This document shows, in pieces, positions 10,469 to 20,671 of a stretch of DNA of 64,000 nt. The DNA lies in the NCBI GenBank assembly GCA_026770575.1, contig MU657211.1, positions 278,590-342,589 on the forward strand, given 5' to 3'. The first letter of the stretch is position 1. Every line of letters begins with the position of its first letter. The notes beneath the pieces were generated by a model, which was not told where the DNA came from, searched no databases, and saw nothing but the letters and a program-made list of their open reading frames with translations. A program made the translations under genes and the position numbers. This DNA is from Pelagophyceae sp. CCMP2097 (taxonomy: Eukaryota; Sar; Pelagophyceae).

Positions 10469-13400
10469 TTATCTGCCTGCAAAGTGGTCGTTGTTGATGG
10501 CCAGAATCGGCCGCGCGCCGGAAACGTCGTCGTCCGGCGAGTCGTCAGACCGCGCGCCGAGGCGACTTGAAAAGAAGGCGCCTACGTCGACAGCGTAAAA
10601 AGGCGGCGCTCGAACAAAGTAGACACGCGAACAAAGTAGACACGCACCGGCGGCCGTGTTTGGCTTGACGACGCAAATCATCGCCACGCGGATCTTCACC
10701 GTGTTCTTCGCCGCGCGCCGCGCCGCGTCGGTGAGCACGACGGCGCGGAGGTGCTTGGCGTCGGCGCGCGAGATATCTTCAAAGGGCTCGCGCAGCCAAG
10801 AGAGCGACATGGCCCGCTGCGCGATGAAAAAGTCGCCGCCCACCTCGTGCGTCTGCACGTCGCACGCAGCCAGCCGCAGGCCCGCCGCCGCCTAGAGGCG
10901 ATATGAAAAGGTCGTTTGCGGGGAAGCATGAAAGCGACTCACAGCCGCGGCGGCGATGGACGACGCGGAGCAGGCGCCGCGGATCGGCGGCTGTGACTTG
11001 ATCTTCACGTCGAGTGGCCGCATGGCCGGCGCCGCCTTGGCCTCGGCCTTGGCGGGCGTGCTTTTTCGGCGCTTCTCGGCGCCCGTGGCGTCCTGCGGGC
11101 CGCCCGTCGGCGACGACGCCGCGGCCGCGTCGGTGGCCGGCGCCACGTCGGGCTGCGCCGTCATCGCTGCGTCGGCGGGCGCGTCGGCGTCGGCGGCGGG
11201 GGTGGCAGTCCACTCTCCGAGGTGGAAGGCGCCGACGAGGCCCCGCGAGGCCAGGGCGGCGACGACGGCGGGCTCCCAGGCGGCGCTGTGGTCGTCGGCC
11301 TCGGCGCCGTCGTAGCTCTCCGCGAAGAGGTCAAAGGCTAAAGCGCCGCCGGGCCGCAGCAAAGCGTTGGCGACTTCGAAGACGTCGTGTTCGTTGAGAC
11401 ACGCCATGGCGTGAGAACACGTCACAACGTCGCACGCCCCAGCCAAATGCGGCGGCAGCCGGTCCGTCGACCGCTCCACGGGGATCTGCCACACCGTCGC
11501 GCCGCCCTGCGGCCCGAGCCGCGCCACCGCCGCGCGCGCCCGAGCCAGCGACGCCATCTGGTGCGACGGCTCCACGAGCTCCACGCGCAGGCTGCGCCGC
11601 GGCAGCAGGCGGCCGCCGCCCTTGGCCGCCCTCTTCGACGCCGCGCGCGCGGCTTTGAGCTCGTCGGCCATGGCCCACGCGCATTGGCCGCTGCCCGCGG
11701 CCAGGTCCACATGCAGCAGCGGCGGCGCGCCGCCGCCCTCCTCGCCTCCAGCCTCGGCCGCGTCGGCGCCGGCCTCGAGCGCGCGCGAGCTCTCGAGCGC
11801 GGCGCGCGCCACGCGCCGCGCCAGGCGCCGCATCAGCGGCTGCGACGCGACAAACGCCTCGTACGCGGCGCTGTGCCGGTCCCACCAGCGCACCCAGGGC
11901 ACGTCGCCCTCGAGGCGCGCCTGCTCGGCGCGCGCGGCCGCTTCGCGCGACGCGGAGATGTTCTCAAAGCCGTCGGCGCCCGCGAACGCGGACGTCGCGT
12001 CCGACCCACACTCCGACGGCGCCACCGAGCCGTCGACGCTGAGCGCCGCGTCGATGGCGTCGTCGAAGTTGTACTCCTGCTGCTGCTGCAGCTGCGCCAC
12101 GAGCGAAGGCGGCTCCCGCGAGAAGCCGCGCATGCGCAGGCTGTCGTCGTTGCGAGACCCAGCGTCGCGGCCGCCGCCGAGCGAGAGCGAGAGCGACGCC
12201 GAGCGCGCGCGCCGCTCCGACGAGTGCTCCGACGGCGTGCCCGCCTCGCTCGGCGGCCGCGCCAGCGCCGCGCGGAGCTCCGCGCCCGACTCGTACCCGC
12301 GCTCAAAGAGCGCGCACCACGCCAGTGGCGGCGGCTCCGCGCCGGCGTGCTTCGCCGTCTCGAGGCCCTCGGCCTCCTTGGCGTCCTCGCGCGGGCCCGC
12401 GGCCGGCGAAACGTCGCCGGCGGGCCGCTCGGGCCGCTTGCCGTCGAATTCGTCGCACTCATACAGCGCCGCGTCAAAGTGCGTCTCCTTAAGCGAGACG
12501 AGCGAGAAGAGCGGCAGCGATAAAGCGCCGACGAGCTCGGAGCAGGTGAGCGACGTGCCGCCGCCCTCGTATGACCGCCATTCGTTGGCGTTGCCCGTGA
12601 CAGTCAAAAGCCGCGCCCCCGGCCCGAGGAGCAGGGCCAGCGCCAGCGCCGCCGCCTCGGCGTCCAGCGCCCAGAGCAGCTGGAAGCCCTGGCAGTCAAA
12701 GGCAAAGTCGAACTGGAAGGCCTGGTCGTCTCCGTGCGCGGCGCCAACGGCCTTGGGCGCCGCCTTGGCGACGGACCCCATGGCCTTTGAGACGCGGCCG
12801 GAGAGCGACCGCTTGCGGAGGTCCTCGCGCGCGCGCGCCTGCTCATGGAACGCGCGCGCCGCGGCGAGAATGAAGACGGACGAGTCGGCGGCCATCGCGT
12901 CCGCGCAGAGGAAGAGGCATCGGTCCGCCACGCCCGCCTTGCGTGCGCGCTCCCGCGCCGCCACCACCGCCGACTCCGCGATGTCCACGCCCACGACGAG
13001 CGCGCACCCGCACCTGCGCGCGCGGAATCAAGACGCGAGAGCAAGCGCGCTCAACGACAGGGACACCAAGGGGGGTTTGCGGCGGTTCCGCGCCGCCCCG
13101 TCGGACGGGGACGGCTGGACGCGCGGGCGACGGCCGCCGCGAGTCACGGCGGCGCGTGCCTCGGCCGGCCGTCGCGCCGGACCCGTCGCAATGAGGGCAT
13201 ATATTTGTTTCCGTCGCGAGATTTTTTTTGGATGAAATTTCTGAAAGGGCTCCCTCGCGGGGCGGAGCGGGGGCGCGCGGGGCGGGGCGTCGGCGGCGCC
13301 GCGGCACGCACTTTGCGAGGTGCACGGCCGACGCGCCGGTCCCGCAGCAGAGCTCGACGGCGCGCAGGCCGGCGACGGAGACCTTGCGCGTGTAGTCGAC

Positions 13401-13478
13401 GAGCTGCGACGTCGGCACGGACGACTCCCACGGCGTGCGGTGCTGCCGGTAGATCCCGGCCCAGCGCTCCGCCGCCAT
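10469..13478 (-). CDS. Tandem SAM-dependent methyltransferase (two domains)
   Basis: Probably an S-adenosylmethionine-dependent methyltransferase; the substrate is unknown. The ATG at 13478 opens MAAERWAGIYRQHRTPWESS, and the first SAM site is AVELCCGTGASAVHLAKC. After an intron (about 13310-13010) the domain continues with VGVDIAESAVVAARERARKA and LFLCADAMAADSSVF. A low-complexity middle follows, with Ser/Arg-rich stretches and a short QLQQQQEYNFDD segment. The second domain has LLHVDLAAGSGQCAWAMADE, CDVVTCSHAMACLNE and NALLRPGGALAFDLF. A Pro/Ala/Lys-rich linker leads through a small intron (about 10930-10892, acceptor CTCTAG) to AAGLRLAACDVQTHEVGG and WLREPFEDISRADAKHLRAV. A last intron near 10635-10580 is inferred from a GTAG end. 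Two methyltransferase folds in one chain is unusual. The middle region of the second fold may bind a partner. Confidence 0.7.
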
Positions 13479-13735
13479 GCGCGCCCCGGCGCCGCCGCGC
13501 GGGCGGTGTTCGCCGGCACCGCCCGCCCGCGGCAGGAGTCGCTCGCCCTCGCGCGCGCCGCGTCGATGCTGCGCCGCCCGAGCCGGGGGTGCCGCGGCGG
13601 GCTCGGTGCGGCCGGCACGGATGCTAACCGGCGAGAGACGCCGAGTTTTCCCAGAATGTGAAGTCTGCAGCAGCAGAAAAGGGCCGCAAGATTTCCGTTA
13701 TGCTTGAAATTACAACAATGTTTTCACTTTCGAGA

Positions 13736-13743
13736 CGCGTGGA
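13736..13743. repeat. Target-site duplication, left copy
   Basis: CGCGTGGA directly abuts the left terminal inverted repeat and is matched exactly at 14645-14652. Eight base pairs is the duplication length typical of hAT transposons. Confidence 0.93.
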
Positions 13744-13759
13744 CAGCGGTGGGAATTCA
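13744..13759 (+). repeat. hAT terminal inverted repeat, left
   Basis: CAGCGGTGGGAATTCA, an exact inverted match to 14629-14644. Confidence 0.95.
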
Positions 13760-14037
13760 TTTAAGGGTGAAGTGAATTATTCTTGAATAAATTCACTTCG
13801 CCATATTCACTTCACTTCACTCGTCACTTCACTACCGTCGAACATTTGTGAAGGACTTCATTAATGACTTCACCAACCTCGGCCGCGCCACCGTCGAACG
13901 TCGCTGTTCGGTCCCCGGAGGAGGTCCCACCGTCTCTCTGAGGTCTCCGGAGGACCGGAGGGAGTCGCACTGCCCTTGAGCAGACGTCCTGGGGCCATTG
14001 GTGGCGCATACAGCCGTCGGCGGACGAGCCTTGCGAT

Positions 14038-14283
14038 TTGGAAGGGACATATTTTGGCGTCGAGCTGGCGTCGAGCTTCTGCGAGCGCATCAACTCCGCG
14101 GCGAACCTCGTGCTCACCAAGGGCAACTCGGTCCTCGCCAACGAGGAGATCGATATGTGCACGACGCTGCGCATGAACCGAACGTTCATGCAGTTCATGC
14201 GCATCCACTATAACCACATCTCGCTCCAGCAGTACAAGATGACTGTCGTCACGGAGGAGGACAACGAGCCCGACGAGCCGTGA
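14038..14283 (+). pseudogene. hAT transposase C-terminal fragment
   Basis: An 81-residue open frame containing SSFCERINSAANLVLTKGNS and DMCTTLRMNRTFMQF. This has the layout of the hAT dimerisation domain (CER-x-x-S-A-A ... L ... LRMN) found at the C-terminus of these transposases. The catalytic DDE region and the BED zinc finger are absent. Sequence just upstream reads WWRIQPSADEPCDLEGTYFG in frame, so the original frame continued further 5' before an internal deletion. It lies wholly inside the 901-bp element. Confidence 0.8.
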
Positions 14284-14628
14284 TTCCCGTGCCCCTCCAA
14301 AATGTGCCGTGCCTGCGATCCCGCGCCGCACCGCCCAATCCCTCGCCGCCCTGCGGCGGCGACGACGACGCGCCCGCCGTCGTCTCCGCCGCGCTCTGGC
14401 GCATACAGCCGCCGACGCACCGCCGCCGCCGCCGCCGCCGCAGGAGACGGGCTAGCGCTTAAGCGTGGTTCGCTCATTTTTCAGCGAAGGCCTAGGAAAA
14501 CCCGCAGATTCACTGATCACTTCACATTCACCAGGATTTGCAGCCGTAGTGAACGTCATTCACTCGTCACTCACTACCACCGAACATTTGAGACCTCGCG
14601 TGAATATTCACTTACTTTGAATTTCCAG

Positions 14629-14644
14629 TGAATTCCCACCGCTG
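14629..14644 (-). repeat. hAT terminal inverted repeat, right
   Basis: TGAATTCCCACCGCTG, the reverse complement of the left end. The right target duplication CGCGTGGA follows at 14645-14652. Confidence 0.95.
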
Positions 14645-14837
14645 CGCGTGGATTCATAAGAGGCCCCATCGACGCTGCCGAGGAGGAGTAACCCGCCACA
14701 AGCAACCCGCCGATTGCAAGACCAAGATTTTTAACGGAACTCTCCCATAACACCGGACTCCGACTCGTGCGAAGATGCGTTTACAATCTCTGTGCATGTG
14801 AAGCAGACGTTCCAACGCCGCGGTCGGACGAGCCGCG

Positions 14838-15869
14838 ATGGTCGCGCTCGACGACCTTTCGGAGCTGTTCTCCTCGAAGCTGCCGACGAAACTCGACGCC
14901 TTGCTCCTTTGTGGTGCGTCGCAGTGGAAAATCGCCTCCCTTTGGATGACCGACTCTCACGCCGACGGACGCGCCGTCGGAGGAGAGGCGCGTTCCAATT
15001 ATCCCGGGAGGCAAGGCGCGGGAGGCGCGCCGGCCATCTTCGTGCTCGCGCCGCCGGCTTGAGGAGACTTGCCAGTCGCGCCGCCGCGGCCGAGAGGCGT
15101 TTCGAGAAACACTCCTCGTCTTCTTGGCGAATTTTTCTCGCGGTGGGCCCGGCGCCGTCGGCGGGCGACGCTCGGTTTGCCGAGGGCGGTCCGGCCGCCG
15201 CTGACGTTTGCCGCTCGCAGGGCTCGTCGCCTTTGCGCTCGTACTGCTCGGTCGCGCCGGCGTCTCTTCGCCGCGGCGGCCCCGGCGCGAGGGCTGACGC
15301 GCCTCCCGCGCAGGCGGCTGGGCGCAGCGCCGGCGAGACGAGCGGGCGACTTCGGCCGCTCCGAAGAAGCGAAAAGCTAAAGCCCACGCCCGAAAGGACG
15401 GCGACAAGCGCCCTTCCGACGCCGGCGGCCCCGCCGAGCCCGCGGCCCCAAGGACACAGGCGTCCAACGGGTCGACGGCCGTCAGCGGCAACGGCGCCGA
15501 CGACGACGACGTCCTTGAACCCTCGGCAGCGTCCGCCGGCCAACCCCGAGACGCGCGCTTTGCGAGTCGCCGAGAGGCCTTTGAAGCTGCGCCTTTGATC
15601 GGACGTTGCGGCCGAGTCGATGGACTTGCACCGTCGTCGTACGATCGATGAAACGCGCCCCTATCAACAATGCGACGCGCCCGTAGGAACCGCCGGCGCT
15701 GATCGACGAGACGGACGAGGCCGACGACTTTGAGCTCTTCACCGCCGAGCCCGAGCACACCGAGTGGATGGACGTCAAGGTCAAGCCGCGAAAACGCAAA
15801 AGCGCCGGCAGGCTAAACGCCGAGGAGCACGACGGCAGGCCACGCGCCGAGGAGAAAGAGCAGCCCTGA
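14838..15869 (+). CDS. Hypothetical charged, probably nuclear protein
   Basis: Not recognised. The ATG at 14838 gives MVALDDLSELFSSKLPTKLD and ALLLCGASQWKIASLWM, a well-behaved N-terminus. The middle exon (about 15070-15590) encodes an Ala/Arg/Ser-rich region with a basic patch (PKKRKAKAHARKDGDKRPSD) that resembles a nuclear localisation signal, then ADDDDVLEPSAAS. After an acceptor CCGTAG (exon from 15687) the end is clear: EPPALIDETDEADDFELF, TEWMDVKVKPRKRK, then AEEKEQP and TGA at 15867. The first and last exons are in good coding frame. The middle frame was chosen by composition and could be wrong in part. The hAT element lies just upstream. Confidence 0.45.
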
Positions 15870-16009
15870 GGCGCCCGCTAGGCCCGACGACGAAACCAAA
15901 ACCATTGCAGCCGCCACACTGCACAAATGTGTCCCGCATCCGCGGCCCGAGGCACTCTCGTCGCGGTTGTTCCGCGATTATCATATACGTTCGGGAGGTC
16001 TTCCGTTTC

Positions 16010-17583
16010 CTAGAACGAGTCGAGGTCGTGGAGGATCTGCGGCATGATGGGGATGACCTTGAAGACGTCGTTCTTTGGCAGCTTGGACGTTGTCGTGGGG
16101 ATGGAGTCGGTGACGTAAAACGACTCGAAGACGTCGCGGTCGCCGCCTGGTGTTTCGGGCGTCGAAGCAAGTGGTTGAGACGAGACCCGGCGGTGTCGGA
16201 CGTCGAAGAAAGTGGTTTCGTGCGCACCTCTGGAGAAGCGCAGGTAAGCGTCCTTTGGGAAGACGGCGTGCGCGACAAACGCGGACACCGACGCGGCGCC
16301 GAGCCTGCGGGGAGCCGAGTGGCGAGGCGCGCCGTTGGGGCGCGCAGGCGCGTCTTTGTAAAGTGCGCCGTACGACCGTGTCTCTTTTTTTGGGAAAGCG
16401 GCGTTCCTCGCGCGAGTGCGCCTCCACGGGAGAGGCGGCGCACTTTTTCAGCGCGACGCCGCACTCGTAGAGCGTGCCTCCCGTCTGCACGAGGTCGTCA
16501 ACGATGATGATGTGCCTGCCATCCGGGTGGCCGTCCTGGACGGAGATTTCGCGCAAGTCGCCGTTGCGAACCTTGCCGCAGACCTAGCATCGCTCGTCGT
16601 CAGCCGCCCACGCCGGCCACGGATCCCCCCCCCCCCCGTCACGCCTCCGCTCCCGTCGTCGGGCTGCGGCGGTCCATCATTGGGCCCTTTTTCGGCGCGG
16701 GCGATTCGCGATGATCTCGTAGTCTTGCGAATCAAACATGTGCTTGAAGCGCTTGGCGGCGCCGTCGTCGGGGAACGCGACGGCGTCGATCTTGCGGTCG
16801 CCCTTCTCCTCTCGGAGCGCGGAAAGGAGGCGCGGGACCGTCGTCTTCAACGATGCAATCGTGTTCCCGTGGAGATAAAAGCGGTTCTGCAAAGTGTGCA
16901 GGTCGTAGAGGATGAGTCTGGTGGGCCGGCCGCAGCTCGGGAGCGCGGAGAAGAGCTGGGCGTAGGTGTTGGCAGTCGCCACCTCGCCTTCGGTGATGAC
17001 GCGCTCCATGGTCCCGGTCGGATAGTACGGCAGCACAATGGTCAGCGACTCGACAAACGACTGGAGCAGCATGACCATGACCTGGGAAATGGTCATATGA
17101 TGCGATGAATCGGACATTGGCATGACGTTACCTGGAACTGCGACAGCGTGACGTCGTTGTTGTGGAACGAGGCGACCATCAAGACGTGCTCGCCCGCGAT
17201 GAGGTTGTGCGGCGAGAAGCCGCCGACGACGATCTTGTCCGTCCCGTCGGCGAACTTGCCCCATTGCGTCGGATGGAATCGGAACCGGTCCGGGGACGAG
17301 GCCTAAACCAGGGTGGAAAACGCCCAACGGCCTTTTTGAAACCGGCGATACGCACCTCGATTGAGAGCGCTAAGTCCTCGCAGGCCGGGGCGGCGATGAT
17401 CTGGTAGCGCTTCTCGCCGCGGCGTTTGGTCTGGCGGTCGTACTCCATTTTGTCGTAAATCTCCCGGACGTCGTTCTGCGCCAGCGCCGCAACCGGCTTC
17501 GTGCGCCGCGGGGCGGACGACGGCGCAAAGGCGGATGAGGAACCGAACCAGCCGACGCAGAGCACCGAAACTGAATGCCGCAT
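16010..17583 (-). CDS. Ribose-phosphate pyrophosphokinase (PRPP synthase), plastid-targeted
   Basis: The enzyme makes 5-phosphoribosyl-1-pyrophosphate from ribose 5-phosphate and ATP, feeding nucleotide, His and Trp synthesis. The ATG at 17583 gives a signal-like start ending SSSAFAPSSAPRR; the AFAP motif is typical of stramenopile bipartite plastid presequences, so import into the plastid is inferred. Exons then give KRYQIIAAPACEDLALSIEV; FADGTDKIVVGGFSPHNL; VMVMLLQSFVESLTIVLPYY with PTGTMERVITEGEVATA; RLILYDLHTLQNRFYLHG; and IDAVAFPDDGAAKRFK. The ribose-phosphate site is complete: VCGKVRNGDLREISVQDGHP followed by HIIIVDDLVQTGGTLYECG. The final exon has VSAFVAHAVFPKDAYLRF and ends HDLDSF, stop at 16010. 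The pattern is closest to the plant PRS4-like class. One intron holds a 13-C run at about 16627. Confidence 0.9.
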
Positions 17584-17943
17584 CCGACTCGGCCCGGGAG
17601 ATTAGGAACTTGACTTATCGCCAATAATGATGCACCTCGCTCGCTGAAACGGACGGCGTTAAAGGTTAGTACCGGCGCCGGCGCCAGTGTGCGTCACTGG
17701 CAGGCCTGCGCCGCGGCGCTCTGCTGCCAGACTGCGGGGTGCTTACGGTCGCGCGGACCGTCGTTGCTGATGGCTCCCGAGCCCCCATCGACAAGGACCG
17801 TGGCGACGTCGCCACCAAAAGTCGGTCGAGCCCATAAGTCCGCGAGCGAGTGCGTTATCGAGTGAATCGGCGCGGATCGGGCGTGGTCGGCCGGCCGCGC
17901 TCTGCGTGGTGAGCGGCGCGCGCACCGGCGGCGGCGGTGGGGC
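17584..17943. other. Intergenic gap with an unassigned open frame
   Basis: This lies between the start of the PRPP synthase gene and the stop chosen for the next minus-strand gene. A minus-strand frame ending at 17694 (TFGGDVATVLVDGGSGAISN) looks somewhat protein-like and could be an alternative last exon of the upstream gene. Otherwise nothing is recognised. Confidence 0.3.
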
Positions 17944-20495
17944 CTAGGCGGCCTCCCAGGCCGTGCCTGCGTCGTGGACCATGTTCCGCCCGACGAAGCG
18001 GCAGACCTAGCGGGCGCATGTTCCGGCCGACGAAGCGGCAGACCTAGCGCGGACTTGGGCGCGCTGGAGGCGCCGGAGTTCGCACCTCTGCGCCGTAGAG
18101 CTGGTCGCAGCCGCGGTCGTCGTGGTACATGAGCCTGCGGCGCGCGGTGGCCGCCGCGCCGCGGAGAGGCGCGGGAGAGGCGGCGAGAAAGCGCACCGGC
18201 GGCTCTGCTTGGAGAACATGGCGTAGAGCCGCTCGGCGTCGCCGCGGTGCTCGTCGTGCCTGCGGCCCCACCGTCTAGGGTGGACGCGCCTCGCCTTTGC
18301 AGTGCGACGGACCTCGGGACGATCAGTAGCGCGGGGAATTCGAGGGGCTCGTGGGAGAAGAGGGGCTTGGCGAATCCGTCCTTGCGGGCGCCGCGGTGGA
18401 GGCGGTAGTCGTCGGCGCCGCCGAGGGTTCGCCGGATCTCGCGGGCCAAGTCCGCGCCCGCGCCGTCGAGCTCCCGCGCCCATCCAGACTCGCGCGCCGC
18501 CACGCAGCAGCCGGCGACGGGGAGGAACCAGGCGCCGCCGGCCTCGGCCACGCGGCCGCGCATGGACTCGGGCCACCGCGCCGCCGCACAGCCAGCCGCG
18601 CCGCCGGCCGCGTCGCCGCAGCCGTGCAGGGCGTCTGCGAGGTGCCCCGCGGCGGCGAGGGCCCAGAGCGTGGCCATGACCTCAGCGCCGACGCCGTGCG
18701 CAACAACAAAACGGCAGCCGATTTCCTCGTCCGCGCGCCAGAGGACGCCGTCGTCGCAGAGGAAGCGGATGATGTGCGAGAGCACGCGCGCCGCGACGCC
18801 TTCCCACGCGCTCAAAAGCAGACATAGGGCGGAGCACGGCGGGCGCACCATAGCCGGACTCGCCCCTTCTCCACCAGCCTTGCTTGATGAGCAGGTTCCA
18901 GGGGACGATGTCCATCTGTTTCGTCCGCTGGAGGTGCGACCCGACCTCGCGCAGCGGCAACGACCTGGGGGCGCCGTCGAAGTGCGGACCGAAGTGCGGA
19001 CCAGAGAAGGCCCGACGTACGTTTTGGCGCCCCAGCCGCCGAGGAACGCGCAGCGGATCGGCGCCCGAGAGGCGCGGCCGTCCGAGCCCACGAACCGCGG
19101 CACGATGTCCGGCGGCGCCTCGAAGGCGCTCGCGTCCTACGCCGTTGTCAAGGGCCCGGCCGCTCGAGGGGCCGGTGTCCCGAGGGCCGCGCCGTCGGAC
19201 CGGCGCAGTGCGAAGAGGACCCCTCTCGTCCCCCCATCGAGGGACGAGCACCTTGTTCAGCCGGTATCTCCGGGCGCACAAGTCGTCGATTTCCTACGCG
19301 CGGCGAGTGACCCGACTAGCCCCCTTCCTGTGCGATGAACAACTGCGGCCCAGACGGCGCCAATAGGAGGCTCACGAGCGCGGAGAGGGGCACCCAGCCG
19401 CGCGCGGGCTCCGAGATGCGAGCCCCTGTGGATCAGTCGGTCGAACGTCCATCGCGGCACCGCGTCGCTCCTCCACAAGGGCCACTCACAGCAGTGCGCG
19501 CTGTCTTGGTCAAAGGGCGGCGGCTTGAAATCGACGACGGTGACCTACGGCGGCGATGGGACGGCTCCCAAGCCGCAGCGCGGGAGCGGCAGCGGTATGG
19601 GGGCCAAGGAACAAGGCACCTTACCTTTTCACGGTGCTTGCGGAGCTTGGCGACGGGCCGGCCGCGGTCGTCGACGACGCTGAGGAAGAGCGCCGCGACG
19701 TCGGCCTCCGGCGCCTCGACGCTGCGGGCGGCGGCGGGCGCGACCCTAGGGACGTGCACGCTTGTCGCACGCTCGTCCGACGGCGCCGGCCACGGGACCC
19801 GCCCCTCGCGGCCGGCGCGGGGGCGCGTGCACGCGACGGTGGACGCCAGGCTGCTTCCGAGGCCATCAAAGACACTTTGCGCACTCTTCGTCGCTCGGGG
19901 GCTCCTCGGCAAGCAGCTTGAGCGAACACCAGCCTGCGCGGCGCGCTTTTCCGCGGCGCGGGCGGCCGAGAGTCCTCACCGCGCGCCGGGGCGTCGATGC
20001 GGACGCGGACCGTTTGATCGGCCGTTTCTTGGTACGCGGACGCGTCGCCGCGGGCGGCCGAGACGCGCGCCCCACGCGGCAGTTGCGCCACTGTCGGCGT
20101 GTCGACGGAGACGCCCTCGCGCACGACGCAGCCGCGCGCGCCCACGACGACGTACCACTGTGTCGCCTACACTTGCGCGGGTGCGCCGGGGAAGCCTTGG
20201 CACGCGGGGAAGCGTCCAACGGGCAAATCGGATATGCGGCGAGGAGGCGGTGCCGCACGGCGTTTTGCGCTTGGGTCGGCGGTTGCGGCGGCACGGGCGG
20301 CGGCTCCGGTTCGGCTGCGGCGGTGTCGGCGTTTATTACGAGGTGGCTACCTTGCGGGAAATCTTCCCGGAGGCGCCTGAGCAGGCCGTCGGCGCTTGCG
20401 CCTGCGGCGGCCGCCGCCGCGTCGGCGCCCTGCGAAGACAGCTCGAGCCCCAGGGCCTCGAACCAGAACGGCGCGTCGTCGCGCGCGCGCGTCAT
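17944..20495 (-). CDS. Uncharacterised multi-exon protein with SH3-like N-terminal part
   Basis: Not recognised. The ATG at 20495 gives MTRARDDAPFWFEALGLELS, then FPQGSHLVINADTAA. The next exon contains WYVVVGARGCVVREGVSVDT and QTVRVRIDAPAR, joined across a GTGAGG...CGCAG intron to GWCSLKLLAEEPPSDEECAK. This looks like a small beta-barrel (SH3-like) module. Further exons contain ADVAALFLSVVDDRGRPVAK, VVDFKPPPFDQDSAHCCEWP, KQMDIVPWNLLIKQGWW and VAARVLSHIIRFLCDDGVLW. The longest clean exon (about 18880-18310) includes EEIGCRFVVAHGVGAEVMAT and ends FPALLIVPR. The end is DERGDAERLYAMFSKQ-type sequence, MYHDDRGCDQLYGAEV, then VCRFVGRNMVHDAGTAWEAA and TAG. Whether all exons belong to one gene is uncertain. 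The last acceptor is duplicated. Confidence 0.45.
17981..18049. repeat. 37-bp tandem duplication spanning a splice acceptor
   Basis: About 32 bp beginning ATGTTCCG and ending GCAGACCTAGCG occurs at 17981 and again at 18018 with a single difference. On the minus strand each copy carries a CTAG acceptor followed by the codons for VCRFVGRNM, so two competing 3' splice sites exist 37 nt apart, in different frames. Confidence 0.88.
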
Positions 20496-20671
20496 CTGGG
20501 CTTCGCGCCGCGGAACAATTCTCGGCGTCGCCAAAGTTTGGCGAAGGGTAAGCGTTTTGCAGCGACTCGGACTGGAGGTCTGCCACTCGTGCGCTACTCT
20601 TCATCTGCAAGGCGGACAAGGAGACCGGTCCTGCGTCACTACTTGGAGCCGTTGGCGCTGGCGCTGCGCGT

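Larger units (their letters stand above)
13744..14644. mobile_element. Non-autonomous hAT-superfamily DNA transposon, 901 bp
   Basis: The element is bounded by perfect 16-bp inverted repeats, CAGCGGTGGGAATTCA at 13744-13759 and its reverse complement at 14629-14644, and by an exact 8-bp target duplication (CGCGTGGA). The CAG-type ends and 8-bp duplication place it in the hAT superfamily. Subterminal regions are rich in TTCACT and TCACTTCACT motifs on both sides (13785-13835 and 14500-14580), probable transposase-binding repeats. Inside is only the C-terminal part of a hAT transposase, so the element cannot mobilise itself. It sits between the divergent starts of the methyltransferase gene (13478) and the unknown gene at 14838. 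Intact ends and duplication suggest a fairly recent insertion. Confidence 0.93.

Noticed and set aside
14731..15758. Long minus-strand frames opposite the gene at 14838
   Set aside because: Arg/Ala-rich shadows; the plus strand has a good N-terminus and an acidic, well-patterned last exon.
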